In this document: positions 60,422 through 64,000 of the stretch, piece after piece
Layout: every line of letters starts with the position of its first letter
How positions within the stretch are numbered: the stretch's first letter is position 1
From: Bordetella petrii
GTDB taxonomy: Bacteria; Pseudomonadota; Gammaproteobacteria; Burkholderiales; Burkholderiaceae_B
Direction: 5' to 3'
NCBI RefSeq assembly: GCF_017356245.1
Contig: NZ_JAFMZZ010000001.1
Span: 2,653,943-2,717,942 of the forward strand
DNA: 64,000 bases
Position numbers and translations under genes: made by a program
Notes under the pieces: generated by a model
The model's database searches: none
Seen by the model: the letters and a program-made list of their open reading frames with translations, nothing else
Told to the model about the DNA's origin: nothing

Positions 60422-60976
60422 ATGAAACACCCTCTTGCCCTGCTGGCACTGGCTGCCGCGCTGTGCGGCCCCATGGCGGCGCGGGCCGAACTGCCCGTCG
60501 GCGCGCCGGCGCCCGATTTTTCGGCCCCCGCCTCGCTGGGCGGCCAGGTATTCACCTTCAAGCTGGCCCAGGCGCTGGCCCAGGGCCCGGTGGTGCTGTA
60601 TTTCTACCCCGCCGCCTTCACCAAGGGCTGCACCATCGAGGCGCGCGATTTCGCCGAGGCGACCGACGACTACAAGGCATTGGGCGCCACGGTCATCGGC
60701 GTGTCGGCCGATGATATCGATACACTGAAGAAGTTTTCGGTCAGCGAATGCCGCAGCAAATTCGCGGTAGCCGCCGACGGCAGCCAGGCCATCATGAAAG
60801 CCTACGATGCCGTGCATGACCGCCGGCCCGACCATGCCAAGCGGGTGTCGTACGTTATTACGCCGGATGCCAGGATTCTGTACACCTATACCGACATGAA
60901 CCCCGACCACCACGTGGCCAATACCCTGCAGGCCCTGCGCAAGTGGCGCGCCACGCAAACGCAGGCCAGGCAGTGA
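60422..60976 (+). CDS. Periplasmic peroxiredoxin (AhpC/TSA, BCP type)
   Basis: 184 residues with a signal peptide ending in A-R-A (about residue 22). The peroxidatic site is Y-P-A-A-F-T-K-G-C-T (Cys near residue 70), with a second Cys in S-E-C-R-S-K-F as possible resolving residue. It reduces peroxides in the periplasm, with an unknown thiol donor. The ribosome-binding site is AGGAGA. It is convergent with the ArsC-like gene, with 22 bases between them. Confidence 0.9.
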   Translation: MKHPLALLALAAALCGPMAARAELPVGAPAPDFSAPASLGGQVFTFKLAQALAQGPVVLYFYPAAFTKGCTIEARDFAEATDDYKALGATVIGVSADDIDTLKKFSVSECRSKFAVAADGSQAIMKAYDAVHDRRPDHAKRVSYVITPDARILYTYTDMNPDHHVANTLQALRKWRATQTQARQ

Positions 60977-60998
60977 TCCGCGCGGCCGGGACGCTGGC

Positions 60999-61361
60999 TT
61001 AGCGGGTGGCGCCGGGCAGAATTTCCAGCACCCGTTCGGCCGGGCGGCACAGGCGGGCGCCCTGCTCGGTTACCACGAACGGGCGGTTGATCAGGATGGG
61101 GTTCTCGACCATGGCGTCGAGCAGTTCGTCGTCGGACACGCCGGCCGCGTCCAGCCCCAGTTCCTGGTAAAGCGATTCTTTGGCGCGCACCGCTTCGCGC
61201 ACGCTCAGGCCCGACTGCTGGATCAGGCCTGCCAGCGTCTGGCGGGACGGCGGCGATTTCAGGTATTCGATCACGGTGGGTTCGATTCCGGCGTCGCGGA
61301 TCATCTGCAGCACATTTCGCGACGTGCTGCAGCGCGGATTGTGATAAATGGTGGCGGACAT
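60999..61361 (-). CDS. arsC: ArsC-family arsenate reductase-like protein
   Basis: 120 residues from ATG 61361, with AAGGAG upstream; 20 more upstream codons have no site. The thioredoxin-fold start I-Y-H-N-P-R-C-S-T-S-R has the single active Cys of glutaredoxin-linked ArsC, and N-P-I-L-I-N-R-P-F-V is the typical later block. It may reduce arsenate with glutathione, or act in another thiol role, since no arsR, arsB or acr3 gene is near. It lies 86 bases downstream of the CoA-transferase gene in the same direction. Confidence 0.85.
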   Translation of the reverse strand: MSATIYHNPRCSTSRNVLQMIRDAGIEPTVIEYLKSPPSRQTLAGLIQQSGLSVREAVRAKESLYQELGLDAAGVSDDELLDAMVENPILINRPFVVTEQGARLCRPAERVLEILPGATR

Positions 61362-61447
61362 GCGAGCTCCTTGGCCAAAGCCACAGTCTACCCAATCGGG
61401 CCGCGCCGCGGCAGGCGACAAACCCTAGCGCCCGGCCCCTGCATGCC

Positions 61448-63199
61448 CTAGCTGAACGGCCACACCGTGGGGTGCGTGCCGGGCGGCATCGAGGGCCGCG
61501 CCCAGCGGGCCGGCGTCAGCGAAAACTGCGCCGCGTGCCGCACCGCCGCCAATTGCCCGAAACCCGACGGACCGGTTTCCAGAAAGCCGTCGACAGGCGG
61601 CATCGGGCATTGCAGGCCGCCGGCAACGCGGCCCAGCGAACGCAGCCAGCGCGCGGTCTGCGCCAGCGACACGCGCACATGCCACGAGCCGCCTTCGGTG
61701 GCCTGGCGCGCCAGCGCCACCTGCGCCCCGTAGGCCATCAGATAGCCCGAAGCGTGGTCGAGTATCTGCATGGGCAGCGGCTTGGGCGCGGCCGAGCCTG
61801 CCGCCAGCCCTTCGGCATGATTGAATCCGGTGGCGGTCTGCACCAGCGAATCGAAACCGCGCCGCTGCGCCCAGGGCCCGCTGTCGCCGTAGGCCGACAA
61901 GGACACATAAACAATGCCCGGCCGCAGGCGGGCCGCTTCCTGGGGGCCGAACCCCAGCGCCTGTATCGCGCCGGGCCGGTATCCCTGCACGAATACATGG
62001 GCGCCGCGCAGCAAATTGGCCAGGGCGATGCGTCCGTCCGCCGTTTCCAGGTCGACGTGCACCGACAGTTTGCCGCGGCTGGTTTCGGCAATGGTCTCGA
62101 TGTTGGGCAGGTGCGGCGAGTTGATCAGCATCACATCGGCGCCGTAGGCTGCCAGCGCGCGGCCGCACACCGGGCCGGCAATGATGCGCGTCAGGTCCAG
62201 CACGCGTATGTCTTTCAGCGGCCGCGCATCATGGCCATAGCGCGGCAGCGGCCGGGGGTCGGCTTCGCCCATGCGCTCGACTGTCAGGGCCGGCTGGCCG
62301 GCCAGCGCCAGCCCCTGCGGGTGGCGGTCCCACTCATCGAAGCTGCGCATGGCGGCAACCACCAGCCCCGCTTCGGCGGCCTCTTGTTCGAAGTCGAGCG
62401 CGCGCCATTGCGACAGCGCCTGCTCGACCTGCTCGCGCGTGGCGGCCGCGCCGCCGGGGCAGCCCAGCAGCGCCAGCGCGCCATCGCGGTGGTGAGCGAA
62501 ATTGGCATGGATCCGCACCCAGCCCCCGTCGCCGCAGCGGTAGGCGCCGGTGATCTTGTCGCGCACCTCGGGCGCCACGCCGTCCAGGGTGAAGTAGCTG
62601 CGGCATTCCTGCGCCGCGTGCAGCATGTCGACCGCCACCCGCTGCCGCGCCCCGCCGCGCAGGCTCCACAGTTCGGCGGCGGCCAGGGCTGCCGCCGCCA
62701 TGCTGGCCTGGGCGGCCGTGCCCACCGGAAACGATGACGGCAGCACCGGCTCGGCACCCGACAGGTCGATGTAGTCCATCGCTTCGTCGGGCATGCTGAG
62801 CCCGCGCCACAAGCCCTGCAGCGCATCGCGCGCGGTCTTGTTGTTGCGGGCTTGCCCGTCGGGGTATGGCGGGCGCGAGTGTCCGGCGCGATCGAGCCGC
62901 TTCAGGAACACCTGCAATTCCTTGATGACTTGCTGGTCGCCGCGCGCCTGGGCGGCGTCGATGCCGCTTTGCCAGGCCGTCCGGGCCCCCGCCAGGTCGC
63001 CCTGCCCCTGCAGCGCCTTGCCCAGCCACTTCCAGGCCACCGAATACCCCGGATCGAAGGCCAGCGCGGCGCGCAGATGGGGAACGGCGGTGGCGTATTC
63101 CTCGCGTTCTACATACGCCTTGCCCAGCGAGAACCGCAGCAGCAGATTGTCCTGCCCCTTGGCCAGCATGGCTTCGAGTCGTTCTGACAGGTCTTGCAC
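61448..63199 (-). CDS. TPR domain fused to CaiB/BaiF-like CoA-transferase
   Basis: 583 residues. Residues 1-~105 form about two TPR units (A-Y-V-E-R-E-E-Y-A-T-A and W-K-W-L-G-K-A-L-Q-G-Q-G-D) with an end that looks like a complete small TPR protein. From ~125 the chain is a class III CoA-transferase (L-D-L-T-R-I-I-A-G-P near 340, T-S-R-G-K-L-S-V-H-V-D-L-E). The usual catalytic Asp of formyl-CoA transferase (G-A-L-D-R-M-G) is replaced by Gln here (G-A-I-Q-A-L-G, about residue 411). So it may be inactive or use another mechanism. The fusion could be real or the result of losing a stop between two genes. Substrate unknown. Confidence 0.75.
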   Translation of the reverse strand: MQDLSERLEAMLAKGQDNLLLRFSLGKAYVEREEYATAVPHLRAALAFDPGYSVAWKWLGKALQGQGDLAGARTAWQSGIDAAQARGDQQVIKELQVFLKRLDRAGHSRPPYPDGQARNNKTARDALQGLWRGLSMPDEAMDYIDLSGAEPVLPSSFPVGTAAQASMAAAALAAAELWSLRGGARQRVAVDMLHAAQECRSYFTLDGVAPEVRDKITGAYRCGDGGWVRIHANFAHHRDGALALLGCPGGAAATREQVEQALSQWRALDFEQEAAEAGLVVAAMRSFDEWDRHPQGLALAGQPALTVERMGEADPRPLPRYGHDARPLKDIRVLDLTRIIAGPVCGRALAAYGADVMLINSPHLPNIETIAETSRGKLSVHVDLETADGRIALANLLRGAHVFVQGYRPGAIQALGFGPQEAARLRPGIVYVSLSAYGDSGPWAQRRGFDSLVQTATGFNHAEGLAAGSAAPKPLPMQILDHASGYLMAYGAQVALARQATEGGSWHVRVSLAQTARWLRSLGRVAGGLQCPMPPVDGFLETGPSGFGQLAAVRHAAQFSLTPARWARPSMPPGTHPTVWPFS

Positions 63200-63385
63200 G
63201 GGGGATGCCTACATTTTGTGTTGCCCTGAGTGGATCATATGCCAAGTCGCCGCCAGCCTGGCCGGGCAGAAATTCCAGCCAGGCAAGACCAACTGTTTCG
63301 GCGCGTATCAGCCCGCGATTTCCTGAATTTCCTTGCGCTATTCTGGTCGAAATCGGCAACGATAATTCTGCGAGGATGCTGGACT

Positions 63386-64000
63386 GTGCGATTTCGCCTC
63401 TTCCTGCTCGCCGCCAGTTCGGTCTTTTTATCTGCGACACAGCCCGTTGAGGCAGCGGATTCCGCGACAGCCTCCCTGCCGCTGCCGGCACTCGTCGAAC
63501 GCCTGACGTGGGGAATCACTCCAGCGGAACTCGATCGGGCTCGTCAATTGGGCGCCCAGGCTTACATCGAAGCCCAGTTGCGCCCCGATCCTGGCGCCGC
63601 TCTTCCCGCGGAAGTGCAGCGCCGTATCGACGCCCTGTCCATTTCGCGCCTGTCGGCCCAGGAAGCGCTGATTGAAGCGTACCGCATTCAGATGGCCATA
63701 CGCGGCATGGACGAGGGCCCTGCGAAAGCCGATGCGCGCAAAATGGCAAGAAAACTTTCGGCCGCGCGGGCGTCCGAAACCGCCCGGCGCATCACCTGGC
63801 AGGCGCTGTACTCGCCGAATCAACTGCAGCAGCAGATGACGTGGTTCTGGCTCAACCATTTCAACGTATACGCGGGCAAGGGCCACATCGGCCTGGCGCT
63901 CGGCGACTACGAAGCGCGCACCATACGCCCGCGCGCCCTGGGCAAGTTCCGCGACTTGCTCGAAGCCACCATGCGCGCGCCGGCCATGATCATTTATCTG
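63386..64000 (+). CDS. DUF1800-family exported protein (3' end outside window)
   Basis: 205 codons to the window edge. The GTG start at 63386 has GAGGA about 9 bases upstream and opens a signal peptide ending near E-A-A. The part seen fits DUF1800: L-V-E-R-L-T-W-G-I-T-P near 45 and M-T-W-F-W-L-N-H-F-N-V-Y with R-T-I-R-P-R-A-L-G-K-F-R-D-L-L later. DUF1800 proteins are exported, often paired with a DUF1501 partner, and their function is poorly known. The partner would lie beyond the window. Confidence 0.85.
   Translation, partial: MRFRLFLLAASSVFLSATQPVEAADSATASLPLPALVERLTWGITPAELDRARQLGAQAYIEAQLRPDPGAALPAEVQRRIDALSISRLSAQEALIEAYRIQMAIRGMDEGPAKADARKMARKLSAARASETARRITWQALYSPNQLQQQMTWFWLNHFNVYAGKGHIGLALGDYEARTIRPRALGKFRDLLEATMRAPAMIIYL

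Overview
The window is a GC-rich stretch of chromosome that looks like a betaproteobacterium of the Alcaligenaceae (Bordetella/Achromobacter type). The grounds are a Bug/TctC-family periplasmic receptor beside an IclR regulator, a TRAP transporter operon, an XdhC-linked molybdoenzyme operon, and a type VI secretion (T6SS) locus with the accessory set DUF2169, pentapeptide, DUF3540 and DUF4150. The genus is an inference; there is no rRNA or other marker gene. I saw no tRNA, rRNA, insertion sequence or CRISPR array.

Layout. 1-7034: the 3' end of a VCBS-repeat surface protein, followed by a tight + strand cluster of a TolC-like lipoprotein, a short periplasmic adaptor, a membrane-anchored HlyD-like adaptor and an M50-metallopeptidase-like membrane protein. 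There is no ABC ATPase, so this may be an unusual export or processing apparatus for the large adhesin. 7167-11003: a LysR regulator divergent from an MFS transporter and an M20 amidohydrolase. 11028-14708: a very large regulator (winged helix/BTAD, degenerate cyclase-like domain, AAA, TPR-like) on the minus strand, facing a complete T6SS operon (14987-38976, tssA to tssM). The T6SS contains a VgrG with a long lower-GC tail, two pentapeptide proteins and a TssM that ends in a SPOR-like domain.

38930-46011: minus-strand genes for uptake and oxidation of an unknown organic acid or lactone (TRAP transporter, SMP-30 lactonase, IclR, FMN-dependent 2-hydroxyacid dehydrogenase), with a second IclR upstream. 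46087-50462: a Bug receptor, a self-sufficient cytochrome P450 fused to its reductase, and a DUF72 protein. 50463-51299: a small secreted lysine-rich repeat protein with its own promoter region and a strong terminator. 51397-57747: a molybdenum hydroxylase operon (MocA-like, XdhC, Tat-exported large subunit, 2Fe-2S subunit, tri-haem cytochrome). 57761-64000: UspA behind a perfect FNR-type box, an M4 protease with a probable inhibitor, DoxX, a periplasmic peroxiredoxin, an ArsC-like protein, a TPR/CoA-transferase fusion and the start of a DUF1800 gene.

The most notable signal outside the genes is an ungapped 89-bp sequence (59 of 89 bases identical) upstream of both tssA (14793-14881) and the secreted repeat-protein gene 36 kb away (50605-50693). 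It contains 7-bp direct repeats with an 11-bp period, the arrangement bound by SARP/BTAD regulators, and a BTAD regulator gene lies directly beside the first copy. This suggests that the repeat protein belongs to the T6SS regulon.
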